Source: Peribacillus frigoritolerans
GTDB lineage: Bacteria > Bacillota > Bacilli > Bacillales > DSM-1321
Assembly: GCF_030676415.1 (NCBI RefSeq)
Contig: NZ_JAUUTW010000006.1
Span: 62,001 to 126,000, forward strand
Length of the DNA stretch: 64,000 nt
Direction of reading: 5' to 3'
Shown: piece by piece, positions 53,349-62,000 of the stretch
Position numbering within the stretch: position 1 is the stretch's first letter
Layout: each line of letters starts with the position of its first letter
Position numbers and translations under genes: made by a program
Notes under the pieces: generated by a model
Databases searched by the model: none
What the model was told of the DNA's origin: nothing
The model's input: the letters and a program-made list of their open reading frames with translations, nothing else

Positions 53349-53481
53349 AACATAATATCGCAGTATGGTAATTTTTGCAATAAGGTATTTAAATCATTTT
53401 TTCCAGTTTGGGATCACGGAGTTAAACTGAAGGTGACTGTGATGATGAATAATTGGAGAGTGTGCCCAATACTATTATTCT

Positions 53482-54081
53482 ATGTACGATATTACTGTGG
53501 ATGAAAGGAAACTGATGATGAAAGAGGCGGTTCGCGGTTCTGGAATTGGAGTCATTTTCATGGCGGTCTTCGGTACACTTTGGGCAGGTACCGGTGTAAT
53601 GGGATTGCAGGGGTGGGGGTTTCCCTACGTGGAACTCACAGGCATTTTCGTAGGAATCATAATGGTCATCGGCGGCATTTCATTAATTCATGCATCACAA
53701 AAAATGTCCAATCAAGTTTCAGAAAATGGGGCTAGGCGTCTGAAGCGTATCGGATTATTGTTTAATATGGTCTTCATTGCCGAAGGTTTGCTGATCGGGA
53801 TTGCCATTGCCATCTGTAACTTAATCAATCAGACCGATCTTATACCGGGAGTCATCGCCACTATTGTAGGGATTCATTTTTTACCTTTGGCGTCACTTTT
53901 CCAAATCAAGATCTACTATGCAACAGGAGTGCTTCTCTGTTTATTAGCGCTTATCACATTGCTTATTGTGCCAGACACTGTCATGTTTGGGGAGCATCAA
54001 ATCCTTGCACCGTTATCATTGCTCGGCTTTCGATGTGCGCTAATTCTCTGGGCACTGGACTTACGCTATGGCTTAGAATAA
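53482..54081 (+). CDS. Multi-spanning membrane protein of unknown function
   Basis: The protein of 188-199 residues has about six hydrophobic segments (GIGVIFMAVFGTLWAGTG, GIFVGIIMVIGGISLI, MVFIAEGLLIGIAIAICNLI, ATIVGIHFLPLASLFQ, YATGVLLCLLALITLLIVP). The start is either 53482 (weak site) or 53515, where AAAGGA is 5 bp before ATG. It resembles small Bacillus integral membrane proteins of DUF type, but I cannot name the family. It is divergent from tetR by 185 bp. Confidence 0.7.
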   Translation: MYDITVDERKLMMKEAVRGSGIGVIFMAVFGTLWAGTGVMGLQGWGFPYVELTGIFVGIIMVIGGISLIHASQKMSNQVSENGARRLKRIGLLFNMVFIAEGLLIGIAIAICNLINQTDLIPGVIATIVGIHFLPLASLFQIKIYYATGVLLCLLALITLLIVPDTVMFGEHQILAPLSLLGFRCALILWALDLRYGLE

Positions 54082-54121
54082 AGAATTCAAGTCGAACGAT
54101 AGCCGATGAAGATTGAATCAA

Positions 54122-54155
54122 TCAAAAACCCCGTCATGTGAACGGATTTTTCATT
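54122..54155 (+). terminator. Weak hairpin terminator
   Basis: CCGT-CATGTGA-ACGG is followed by a broken T run after the membrane-protein gene. Confidence 0.4.
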
Positions 54156-54159
54156 TTTA

Positions 54160-54435
54160 TTAATTTTTCATCCAGGTCAAGAGCCTGATAATTTGAAATG
54201 GGTCATTCCAAGCGAGAATGAAACTTAAAAGAAAGAATGCAGCCACAGCCAAAAATTTCGACTTTCCTTTTTCATTTTTAGACATGGCCCCGAAACTGCA
54301 TAACATGCCAATAAGTAACGCACCGAATCCTGAAATCATAAGCAGCTCGGAGGCTTTTGGTAAAGCAAGGGAACAGCAAAATAATAGTGTACCAATCATG
54401 GCAAATACGATAGATCAATTGCTTAATCTTTTCAT
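54160..54435 (-). pseudogene. Small membrane protein gene with an in-frame TGA at codon 7
   Basis: The minus strand has AAGGGG 5 bp before ATG at 54435, then MKRLSN, a TGA at 54417-54415, and in the same frame SIVFAMIGTLLFCCSLALPK and on to a stop at 54160. The protein would have 91 residues and three membrane helices. A Met at 54399 could restart translation (79 residues), but no ribosome binding site is near it. TGA would come from TGG by one change. Family unknown. Confidence 0.6.
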
Positions 54436-54567
54436 AGAAACCCCTTTTTTACTAATTATACCAATTTAGTGTTTGTGATGAAATAAAAAAATTTGAGGTT
54501 GTCACTTATGGGAATATATTGTAATATATATAACAATATAAAAATCCATTTAAATTTTAGAAGCATT

Positions 54568-54803
54568 GATAAGGATATGAATCATTTTTACGGTCTTCAG
54601 AGAGGGAAGGACAGCTGCGAACTTCCTGGCTTAGGAAACTGATTTACCGCCTTTGAGCTATATCAGTGAAAAATAGTAACTGATATCGTCTAAGCTGCGT
54701 TACAAGCTCCAGAGCCATGAGTGTTTCTTGCTTATGGGAAATTGGGTGGAACCACGGGTATAAACGCACTCGTCCCTTACTTAGGGATGGGTGCGTTTTT
54801 TTG
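54568..54803 (+). promoter_or_regulatory. T-box riboswitch 1 upstream of the threonyl-tRNA synthetase gene
   Basis: The leader has the T-box sequence TGGAACCACGG (54747-54757), stem I with AGAGAGGGAAGG, a likely ACC (Thr) specifier at 54646-54648, and a terminator ACGCACTCGTCCCT...AGGGATGGGTGCGT with T7 (54764-54803). Uncharged tRNA-Thr binding would form the antiterminator and let transcription continue, here into a second T-box. Confidence 0.92.
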
Positions 54804-54822
54804 TATATAAAAATATTGCCAT

Positions 54823-55058
54823 GATAAGGACATGAATCATTTTTACGGTCTTCAGAGAGGGAAGGGCAGCTGCGAACTTCCTGGCTTAGGAAACTGATTT
54901 ACCGCCTTTGAGCTATATCGGTGAACAAGAGTAACTGATATCGTCTAAGCTGCGTTATAAGCTCCAGAGCCATGAGTGTTTTTTGCTTATGGGAAATTGG
55001 GTGGAACCACGGGTAAACGCACTCGTCCCTAGCATAGGGATGGGTGCGTTTTTTTATT
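54823..55058 (+). promoter_or_regulatory. T-box riboswitch 2 (tandem copy)
   Basis: It is nearly identical to T-box 1 at a period of 255 bp: TGGAACCACGG at 55002-55012, ACC at 54901-54903 (same offset of 78), and its own terminator (55014-55057). Serial T-boxes sharpen the response, as known for thrZ of B. subtilis. Confidence 0.92.
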
Positions 55059-55081
55059 ACTAAAAAAGGGGTGTTTATGTG

Positions 55082-57001
55082 ATGGGTGAAAAAATGATTA
55101 AAGTTCAATTCCCGGATGGGCAGCAAAAGGAATATCCGCAAGGGATGACAGTGGAAAGTGTGGCAGGGTCCATCAGCTCAAGTTTAAGGAAAAAGGCAGT
55201 TGCAGGAAAACTGGATAAGCAACTGGTTGATCTAAGTCACAAGCTTAATAAGGATGCCGAACTGTCGATCTTGACTCTGGATTCGGATGAAGGATTACAA
55301 GTATTACGACATACATCGGCACATGTTTTGGCGCAGGCCGTGAAAAGATTATACCGAAATGTGGAATTAGGGATGGGACCAGTTGTGGAAGATGGTTTTT
55401 ACTATGATTTTAAGTTAGATCATCCTTTGAGCTCAGAAGATCTACAAGCTATAGAAAAAGAGATGGAACATATCATAAGTGAAAATCTGGAAATTGAAAG
55501 GGTCGAAGTGTCCTATGAAGAAGCTGTGAAGTTATTCGAGGGCAGGGGGGAGTCATTCAAGTTGGATATAGCAAAGAACATCCCTAATGGTGAAAAATTA
55601 ACGCTCTATCAACAAGGGGAATTCATCGACCTTTGCAGAGGGCCGCACCTTCCATCCACATCATTTGTAAAATCGTTCAAATTGACTCGTGTATCTGGTG
55701 CCTATTGGCGGGGAGACAATCAAAATGAAGTTCTTCAAAGGGTGTATGGCGTGGCTTTCCGAAAGAAAAAAGACTTACAGGATCATTTTGAATTCCTGGA
55801 AGAAGCGGCCAAAAGCGATCACCGTAAATTAGGGAAGCAGTTGGAGTTATTCATGTTTTCGGAGGAAGCCCCTGGAATGCCGTTTTATTTACCGAAAGGA
55901 CAAATCGTTAGAAATGAATTGGAGAAGTTCTCGCGGGAGCTTCAGACTGAAGCTGATTACGACGAAGTTCGGACTCCTTTCATGATGAACCAGCGATTAT
56001 GGGAAAAATCGGGTCACTGGGATCATTACCATGAGAATATGTACTTCACTGAGGTGGATCAAACAAAATTCGCGATGAAGCCAATGAACTGTCCGGGACA
56101 TATGCTTATTTTCAAAAACAGTCTTTATTCATACAGGGATTTACCCATCCGGATGGCCGAATTCGGTCAAGTCCACCGTCACGAATATAGCGGTGCATTG
56201 AACGGGATGCTGCGTGTCCGTACATTTTGTCAGGATGATGCCCACATTTATGTTCGGCAGGATCAAATCGAAAGTGAAATTAAACAAGTGTTTCATCTGA
56301 TTGATAAGGTGTATCGCACTTTTGGATTCGAGTATTCCGTGGAGCTCTCGACTCGTCCAGAGGATTCAATGGGCGAAGATTCCCTTTGGGAAGCTTCTGA
56401 AACGGCCTTGAAAAATGTACTGGAAAGCATCGGGATACATTATCAAGTAAATGAAGGGGACGGGGCATTTTATGGACCGAAAATTGATTTTCATATTAAA
56501 GATGCTTTAAAACGAAGCCATCAATGTGCAACAATCCAACTTGATTTTCAAATGCCTGATAAATTTGATCTGACGTACATCGATGAAAATAATGAAAAAG
56601 TTCGTCCGGTCGTCATTCATCGTGCCATTTTTGGGTCGATCGATCGTTTTTTTGGAATCCTGATAGAACATTTTGCCGGTGCTTTTCCGGTATGGCTTGC
56701 CCCGGTGCAAGTACAGATCATCCCTGTCTCACAAGTTCATTTGAATTATTGTTTAAAGGTTCAAAAAGAACTGAAGAATCAAGGCATAAGAGTGAAAATT
56801 GATGATCGGAATGAAAAGCTGGGGTATAAAGTCAGGGAAGCGCAGATGGGGAAAATCCCATATATGCTGGTTCTTGGAGATAAAGAAGAGAAAGAAAATG
56901 AAGTGAATGTCCGGAAATACGGGGAACAAGAATATGAAAATGTCGCAATCGAAACGTTCATCAAGAAAATGGTCCTGCAAATAAAAGAACGCAGCATCTA
57001 A
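55082..57001 (+). CDS. thrZ: Threonyl-tRNA synthetase (ThrZ/ThrS type)
   Basis: The protein of 639 residues has a TGS domain (IKVQFPDGQQKEYPQGMTVE), the second additional domain (HTSAHVLAQAVKRLY, the HxxxH editing-site pattern, with LCRGPHLPSTSFV), the class II core (motif 2 FGQVHRHEYSGALNGMLRVRTFCQDDAH, motif 3 HRAIFGSIDRFFGILIEHFAGAFPVWLAP) and the anticodon-binding domain. It charges tRNA-Thr. ATG at 55082 has AAGGGGTG upstream. Tandem T-boxes suggest thrZ, the inducible copy of Bacillus; a separate thrS elsewhere in the genome would confirm this. Confidence 0.92.
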   Translation: MGEKMIKVQFPDGQQKEYPQGMTVESVAGSISSSLRKKAVAGKLDKQLVDLSHKLNKDAELSILTLDSDEGLQVLRHTSAHVLAQAVKRLYRNVELGMGPVVEDGFYYDFKLDHPLSSEDLQAIEKEMEHIISENLEIERVEVSYEEAVKLFEGRGESFKLDIAKNIPNGEKLTLYQQGEFIDLCRGPHLPSTSFVKSFKLTRVSGAYWRGDNQNEVLQRVYGVAFRKKKDLQDHFEFLEEAAKSDHRKLGKQLELFMFSEEAPGMPFYLPKGQIVRNELEKFSRELQTEADYDEVRTPFMMNQRLWEKSGHWDHYHENMYFTEVDQTKFAMKPMNCPGHMLIFKNSLYSYRDLPIRMAEFGQVHRHEYSGALNGMLRVRTFCQDDAHIYVRQDQIESEIKQVFHLIDKVYRTFGFEYSVELSTRPEDSMGEDSLWEASETALKNVLESIGIHYQVNEGDGAFYGPKIDFHIKDALKRSHQCATIQLDFQMPDKFDLTYIDENNEKVRPVVIHRAIFGSIDRFFGILIEHFAGAFPVWLAPVQVQIIPVSQVHLNYCLKVQKELKNQGIRVKIDDRNEKLGYKVREAQMGKIPYMLVLGDKEEKENEVNVRKYGEQEYENVAIETFIKKMVLQIKERSI

Positions 57002-57017
57002 CAAGAACGCAGCTTAA

Positions 57018-57108
57018 TCCGAAATTCACGAGTAAATGCGCGAAACTCACGAGTAAATGCGTGAAATTCACGAGTAAATGCACGGAACTCACGAGTAAAT
57101 GCCCATTG
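57018..57108. repeat. 21-bp phased intergenic repeat, family 3a (CTCACGAGTAAATGC)
   Basis: TCACGAGTAAATG occurs at 57026, 57047, 57068 and 57089, exactly every 21 bp. ACTCACGAGT is itself a dyad (ACTC-AC-GAGT). The array lies between the convergent thrZ gene and the coat-like pseudogene. Confidence 0.85.
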
Positions 57109-57123
57109 GATTAGGTTTGGATA

Positions 57124-57160
57124 AAAAGAGACAGCCGAATAAATCGGCTGTCTGTTTTTA
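57124..57160. terminator. Bidirectional terminator
   Basis: AGACAGCCGAATAAATCGGCTGTCT with A run on the left and T run on the right, between convergent genes. Confidence 0.8.
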
Positions 57161-57548
57161 TCTACAAATCCATACCCAGCCAACACCAGGAATGAATTGC
57201 TGGAAACAGTTCCCCCCCGGGCCGCCGCCACCGACAGGGCAGGTTAATCCTAGGTATTGTAATCCAACTATATCTGTATGATGAACTTCATTTGGAATGC
57301 CACCTTCGAGTATCTGTACCATACCTGTAACATTATTTATGCCCATTAAAATAAAGGTGGTGCTGGGTGTTACCCCAAAAACTTCTGAAACAATGACCTT
57401 GTCGGCCTGCATTTAAATGGCTCTGAATAGTGGCAACTGGAACCAGTGTTTGTACTGGCAGTCTGTCATCATAATAAGGCAAATTAGCATAAGAATTATC
57501 GTAATAATATGGATCATTATAAGAGTAATAACCGTAATTATTATACAT
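57158..57548 (-). pseudogene. Frameshifted small spore-surface-like gene
   Basis: The minus strand starts at ATG 57548 behind GGGAGG and encodes a Tyr/Asn-rich head (MYNNYGYYSYNDPYYYDNSY) and RLPVQTLVPVATIQSHLNAG. Near 57410 the sense shifts to another frame: QADKVIVSEVFGVTPSTTFI ... GLQYLGLTCPVGGGGPGGNC ... PGVGWVWICR. The two frames overlap only at the short AAATGCAGGCCGAC. The joined protein would have about 127 residues and looks like a spore-associated small protein. The shift may be a true mutation or a sequencing error. Confidence 0.65.
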
Positions 57549-57659
57549 TCAAGAGATCCTCCCTCTGTGTTTAGCTATGAACAATGAGGGATAAGTGTTC
57601 GACATGGACAAAGAAGGACAATATATAGGCGGCCTAGTTTATATAAAAGAAATTTATTC

Positions 57660-57770
57660 CGAACTCACGAGTAAAGTACCCATACTCACGAGTAAATGGC
57701 TGGGATTCACGAGTAAATCCCCCAAATTCACGAGTAAATGCCTGAAACTCACGAGTAAATGCTTAAATCT
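57660..57770. repeat. 21-bp phased intergenic repeat, family 3b (same unit as 57018-57108)
   Basis: TCACGAGTAAA occurs at 57665, 57686, 57707, 57728 and 57749, every 21 bp. The array ends right at the stop codon of the minus-strand LysE-type gene. With the copy at 57018 it brackets the frameshifted gene. Confidence 0.85.
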
Positions 57771-58397
57771 TTATGTAAATAAAACCTTGGCTGCTTGGAT
57801 GGCAAAGTAAATGCCAATCCCTATAAGGGATATACCCGAAATGATCGAGATGCCCATTAGAATGGGTTTGGATAAAAAGCGTCTGAAGGTGCTGGCGATG
57901 ATGGCCATTGCGAAATCCCAGGTTAAGAGGCCAATAAGGATTCCTGAACTGTATAAAAGTAAATGATCCATATCATATTTTGAAGCGGAGTTTGCGAGTA
58001 TGGATCCATAAATCCCCAGCCAAAACAAAATGGATAAAGGATTCGAAAGGGACATGATGAATCCTGTCAGGAATGAAGAAAAAAGGGAATCTTTCGCTTT
58101 TCGTGCATTCACTTCAATCTTACCTGCACTTAGCAGACTTTCGATTCCGGTATAGGTCAGGACGAAAAATCCAAAAAGCCATAAAAATGTCTTCATGAAG
58201 GAGTTGTCCAAAAAGTGGACGACACCGAAAAAGACGAGGGCTATAAAAACAAAATCCGCTAAAATGGCACCCCAGCCAAAAATCCAGGCATGCCAAAAAC
58301 CCTTCTTGATTCCTTTGTCCAATTGAGCAGCGTTTATGGGACCGATAGGAGCCGCCAGTGATAAACCTAATAATACATAGCTGAAAAAAACACCCAA
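57771..58397 (-). CDS. LysE/RhtB family amino-acid exporter
   Basis: The protein of 208 residues has six hydrophobic segments and the family opening LLGLSLAAPIGPINAAQLDKGI, with NPLSILFWLGIYGSILA in the middle (family motif with SNPLS). It starts at TTG 58397 behind GAGGTGATGAA. Such proteins export amino acids. A clear paralogue lies at 61242, after asnA and an MFS gene. The substrate is unknown; lysine export would be an attractive but unproven idea next to a lysine operon. Confidence 0.85.
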   Translation of the reverse strand: MGVFFSYVLLGLSLAAPIGPINAAQLDKGIKKGFWHAWIFGWGAILADFVFIALVFFGVVHFLDNSFMKTFLWLFGFFVLTYTGIESLLSAGKIEVNARKAKDSLFSSFLTGFIMSLSNPLSILFWLGIYGSILANSASKYDMDHLLLYSSGILIGLLTWDFAMAIIASTFRRFLSKPILMGISIISGISLIGIGIYFAIQAAKVLFT

Positions 58398-58655
58398 TTC
58401 ATCACCTCATCGTTTGATACATCTTCGCTTATTTGAATGTATTCAAACAATTGGACTTGTACCACCTTTTTAGTCCTTTTTTTGAGTGGATATGGTGAAT
58501 CATAGTCCGGTTGGCTGCTTACCTAGTCATGACCTGGATGTTTTTGTAACAACACAGAAAAGTCCTTCATAATGTAATTTAGTCAAATGGAAAGACGTCA
58601 ATTTTTATGCATGCGCTATTAAACCCCAGGTTCAAAGCGGAATTGGAGGATGATT

Positions 58656-59666
58656 ATGCCTGAATTATCGATGCCGAATAAATACAAAACAATTCTTGAT
58701 ATCATGCATACTGATATTGCAATAAATGAAATTAAGGATCATTTTGAAGAAGGACTGTCAAATGCGTTAAACCTTATTAAAGTTTCAGCACCTATCGTTT
58801 TAAATGAAGGTAATGGGATAAATGACAATTTAAATGGTGTGGAGCGGATACTTACCTTTGAAGCTATGGATATTAAGAATAAACAAATAGAAGTGGTACA
58901 ATCTTTGGCAAAGTGGAAAAGAATCACTCTTTCTAGGTATGGTTTGGCTTCTGATGAAGGCATTTACACAAATATGAATGCGATAAGACGTGATGAAAAA
59001 CTGGATAATTTACACTCGTTATTTGTGGATCAATGGGACTGGGAGAAAGTCATAACGAAAGAACAACGAAACGTAGATACATTAAAATCAGAAGTGAAAA
59101 AAATATATAGAGTCATTAAATCGACCGAACGTTATATGTTTGAATTCCACCATCTGCTTAAGCCTGTGTTACCTGATGACATTCACTTCATTACGACCCA
59201 GGAGCTGGAGGATTTATACCCGAATCTGACTCCGAAGGAAAGAGAGAATGTGGTAACGAAGAAATATGGTGCAATTTTCATTATGAAAATTGGCGGAGAA
59301 TTGCAATCAGGGGAAAAGCATGATGGCCGTTCACCAGATTATGATGATTGGGACCTAAATGGAGATATCGTTTTATGGAATCCACTCTTGGAATGTGCTT
59401 TTGAAGTTTCTTCTATGGGAATTCGAGTAGATGAAAAATCACTGTTAAAACAATTAAGATTATCCAAAAACGAAAATCGTAAGGGGCTCGAATATCATAA
59501 GGCCGTATTGGAAGGAAAGCTTCCGTATTCAATAGGCGGAGGAATAGGGCAATCCAGATTATGCATGTTTTTGTTGAAGAAAGCTCATATTGGCGAAGTT
59601 CAGGTTTCCGTATGGAATGACCAAATATTAGACGATTGTAAAAAGAGGAATATTATTCTTTTATAA
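58656..59666 (+). CDS. asnA: Aspartate-ammonia ligase (asparagine synthetase A)
   Basis: The protein of about 336 residues has YKTILDIMHTDIAINEIKDHF, LNGVERILTFEAMD, KWKRITLSRYGLASDEGIYT, SPDYDDWDLNGDIVLWNP and GGGIGQSRLCMFLLKKAHIGEVQVS, all standard AsnA blocks. It makes asparagine from aspartate, ammonia and ATP; the fold is class II synthetase-like. ATG at 58656 has GGAGG 6 bp upstream. It is a single-gene unit with its own terminator; no T-box was seen. Confidence 0.95.
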   Translation: MPELSMPNKYKTILDIMHTDIAINEIKDHFEEGLSNALNLIKVSAPIVLNEGNGINDNLNGVERILTFEAMDIKNKQIEVVQSLAKWKRITLSRYGLASDEGIYTNMNAIRRDEKLDNLHSLFVDQWDWEKVITKEQRNVDTLKSEVKKIYRVIKSTERYMFEFHHLLKPVLPDDIHFITTQELEDLYPNLTPKERENVVTKKYGAIFIMKIGGELQSGEKHDGRSPDYDDWDLNGDIVLWNPLLECAFEVSSMGIRVDEKSLLKQLRLSKNENRKGLEYHKAVLEGKLPYSIGGGIGQSRLCMFLLKKAHIGEVQVSVWNDQILDDCKKRNIILL

Positions 59667-59677
59667 AAGCGGGAAGC

Positions 59678-59710
59678 CCATTCTTAAACAGAATGGGTTT
59701 TTTGTTTTAA
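59678..59710 (+). terminator. Rho-independent terminator after asnA
   Basis: AGCCCATTCTTAAACAGAATGGGTTTTTTG: 9-bp stem and T run. Confidence 0.85.
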
Positions 59711-59875
59711 AGGTCAAAAGGGGTAATTTTTGGGTGAAGCGCTACTGAATAAATCTTTCTGCGCTATAACATAATAATTTAAGAACATCTAAAATATGAT
59801 GCAAAACAAATTGGATACACAAATGGTTACCTTTTATGCAATAAGTTGCTTTTATAATGGATGAGGAGTGTAAGT

Positions 59876-61108
59876 ATGGAAGGTCATGAGAAGCAAAATA
59901 AAGATGTAAGCGTGTGGTGCCTGATCAGTATGGCATCGATTCCATTGGTAATGACACTTGGAAATTCAATGCTTATCCCGGTTTTGCCCATTTTCGAGGA
60001 AAAGGTGGGGATATCATCACTTCAATCAAGCATGGTGATAACAAGCTATTCCGTTGCATCCATTTTTTTAATTCCCATAGCTGGTTATTTATCAGATCGA
60101 TTCGGACGGAAAATGGTGATTCTGCCAAGCCTGATCCTAGCCCTTATCGGTGGCTTGATCGCCGGTTATGCATCATGGAAAATGGAAAATCCCTATACAT
60201 GGATCATCATTGGGAGGGTATTGCAAGGGATTGGGGCGTCTGGAGCCTCGCCCATCATTTTGCCTCTGGTGGGGGATCTATACAAGGATGATGATGAAAA
60301 AACGAGTTCTTGTTTGGGTATCATAGAAACTTCGAATACATTTGGGAAAGTACTTAGTCCAATTTTGGGTTCCCTGTTTGCTGCATTTATTTGGTTTTTA
60401 CCATTCTTCTCGATTTCATTCTTCAGTTTAATATCTATTGTCTTGGTCTTTTTCTTTATAAAGGTACCAAAGGAGAAGGATGAGCCGAAGAAATTTAAAG
60501 AATTCTGGCATGATACGAAAAAAATATTCAAGCAGGAAGGAAAATGGTTATATACAGTTTTCCTGATTGGTGTATTTGTCATGTTGGTTTTATTCGGTGT
60601 TCTTTTCTTTTTGTCTGACAATCTTGAGAAAATGCATGATTTGCATGGAATCAAAAAAGGTTTAGTGATAGCGATCCCGTTGTTTTTCCTTTGTGTTTCT
60701 TCTTATGTTGCAGGGAAAAAAATCAAGGGTGAATTACCCATCATGAAAAAGATCATCATGATCAGTTTAGCTGTCCTTTCAATCAGCCTTATATTTGTCG
60801 GTTTTACAAAAAACAAGGTTTTCCTTTTATTACTTGTAACAAGTTTAGTGGGCATAGCCATTGGTGCGTTATTGCCGACACTCGACGCAATCATCACTCA
60901 AAATATAAAAAAGGAACAGCGGGGGACGATAACCTCCTTCTATATGTCATCAAGGTTCATCGGAGTTGCGGCAGGCCCTCCGGTCATGTCCCTTGTCATG
61001 AAAAATCATATCAATTTGACCTATATCATTTCAGGGATCATTGGTATAGGCATAGTCTTGATTGTTTTGAAATTCATTAGTTCAGACAAAAAAGAAGCTG
61101 CTGCCTGA
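59876..61108 (+). CDS. MFS transporter (drug/proton antiporter type)
   Basis: At 410 residues it has twelve predicted helices, motif A in GYLSDRFGRKMVILPSLIL, and GRVLQGIGASGASPIILPLVGDLY (motif C-like antiporter region near residue 115). The ATG at 59876 follows GAGGAGTG. It belongs with the DHA1 efflux proteins. Substrate cannot be told; a long basic loop (PKEKDEPKKFKEFWHDTKK) joins the two halves. Confidence 0.85.
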   Translation: MEGHEKQNKDVSVWCLISMASIPLVMTLGNSMLIPVLPIFEEKVGISSLQSSMVITSYSVASIFLIPIAGYLSDRFGRKMVILPSLILALIGGLIAGYASWKMENPYTWIIIGRVLQGIGASGASPIILPLVGDLYKDDDEKTSSCLGIIETSNTFGKVLSPILGSLFAAFIWFLPFFSISFFSLISIVLVFFFIKVPKEKDEPKKFKEFWHDTKKIFKQEGKWLYTVFLIGVFVMLVLFGVLFFLSDNLEKMHDLHGIKKGLVIAIPLFFLCVSSYVAGKKIKGELPIMKKIIMISLAVLSISLIFVGFTKNKVFLLLLVTSLVGIAIGALLPTLDAIITQNIKKEQRGTITSFYMSSRFIGVAAGPPVMSLVMKNHINLTYIISGIIGIGIVLIVLKFISSDKKEAAA

Positions 61109-61126
61109 TAGGCTTCAATATCATAC

Positions 61127-61158
61127 CAAAAAGCCGGGCTTTCCCACGGCTTTTTTAA
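61127..61158 (+). terminator. Rho-independent terminator
   Basis: AAAAGCCGGGCTTTCCCACGGCTTTTTT after the MFS gene. Confidence 0.75.
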
Positions 61159-61241
61159 ATTTTTTCTTGCATGAGGTTATAGGCAGGGGGTTGTCACATA
61201 AAATGTACAAGTCATGAACTAGCTCGAAGGAGTGATGCTTT

Positions 61242-61874
61242 TTGAGTGTACATTTACTGCTGAGTTACTTTTTCTTAGGACTTACCCTTGCAGCACCGAT
61301 TGGTCCGGTGAATTCCGCTCGTATCGATAAAGGAATCAAGAACGGGTTTTGGCATGCCTGGATCGTTGGGGCAGGGTCGATGATCGCAGATGCCTTGTTC
61401 ATGATTTTAGTATATGTAGGTATGGTACGCTTTTTAGAAATTCCGATCGTCCAGATCTTTCTATGGCTTTTTGGCGGATTTGTGCTTATTTATTCTGGGG
61501 TCGAAAGTGTTTTACGGGTTAATACGATATTATTAAATCAATATAGGAATAGAGATTCTTTAATATCCTGTTTTTTAACTGGGTTCATCATGTCAGTGAC
61601 CAGTCCATTATCCATTTTATTTTGGTTGGGGATATATGGATCTGTTTTAGCTAAAACGGCTTCAAGTTATGGGACATCCCAACTTTTCATTTATAGCGGG
61701 ATGATCTTTCTTGGTCTTACCTGCTGGGATTTTTTTGTAGCGGCATTAACGAATGGATTTCGCAGGTTCTTAAATGAAAAAAGCTTAATGGCCATTTCGA
61801 TCATCTCTGGATTATCATTGATCGGCTTTGGGGTTTATTTTGCTTATCAAGGCATTTCTGCCATCGTATCATAA
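61242..61874 (+). CDS. LysE/RhtB family amino-acid exporter (second copy)
   Basis: The protein of 210 residues is a paralogue of the minus-strand gene at 57771: FLGLTLAAPIGPVNSARIDKG, GFWHAWIVGAGSMIADALFM, TSPLSILFWLGIYGSVLAKT. It starts at TTG 61242 behind AAGGAGTG. Six membrane segments. Both copies use TTG starts, which lowers translation. Confidence 0.85.
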   Translation: MSVHLLLSYFFLGLTLAAPIGPVNSARIDKGIKNGFWHAWIVGAGSMIADALFMILVYVGMVRFLEIPIVQIFLWLFGGFVLIYSGVESVLRVNTILLNQYRNRDSLISCFLTGFIMSVTSPLSILFWLGIYGSVLAKTASSYGTSQLFIYSGMIFLGLTCWDFFVAALTNGFRRFLNEKSLMAISIISGLSLIGFGVYFAYQGISAIVS

Positions 61875-62000
61875 TGCTTACTCACATTACATATCACTTC
61901 AATTTTTATTCGGATTTTAATTTATCATTTGGAAAACTTCTTCCTTGCATAATTCATTGTGGCATTATCAACACTATGAATGATGGAAGGGGGTAATGTT

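Noticed and set aside
57595-57810. 71-codon frame with repeated LTSK/FTSK heptads
   Set aside because: It arises because the 21-bp repeat has no stop in this frame; there is no convincing start context and it ends inside the LysE-type gene.
61900-61975. Possible sigma-54 promoter before the permease at 62001 (TGG ... CTTGCAT)
   Set aside because: The GG and GC are 14 bp apart instead of 10, so the sequence does not fit.
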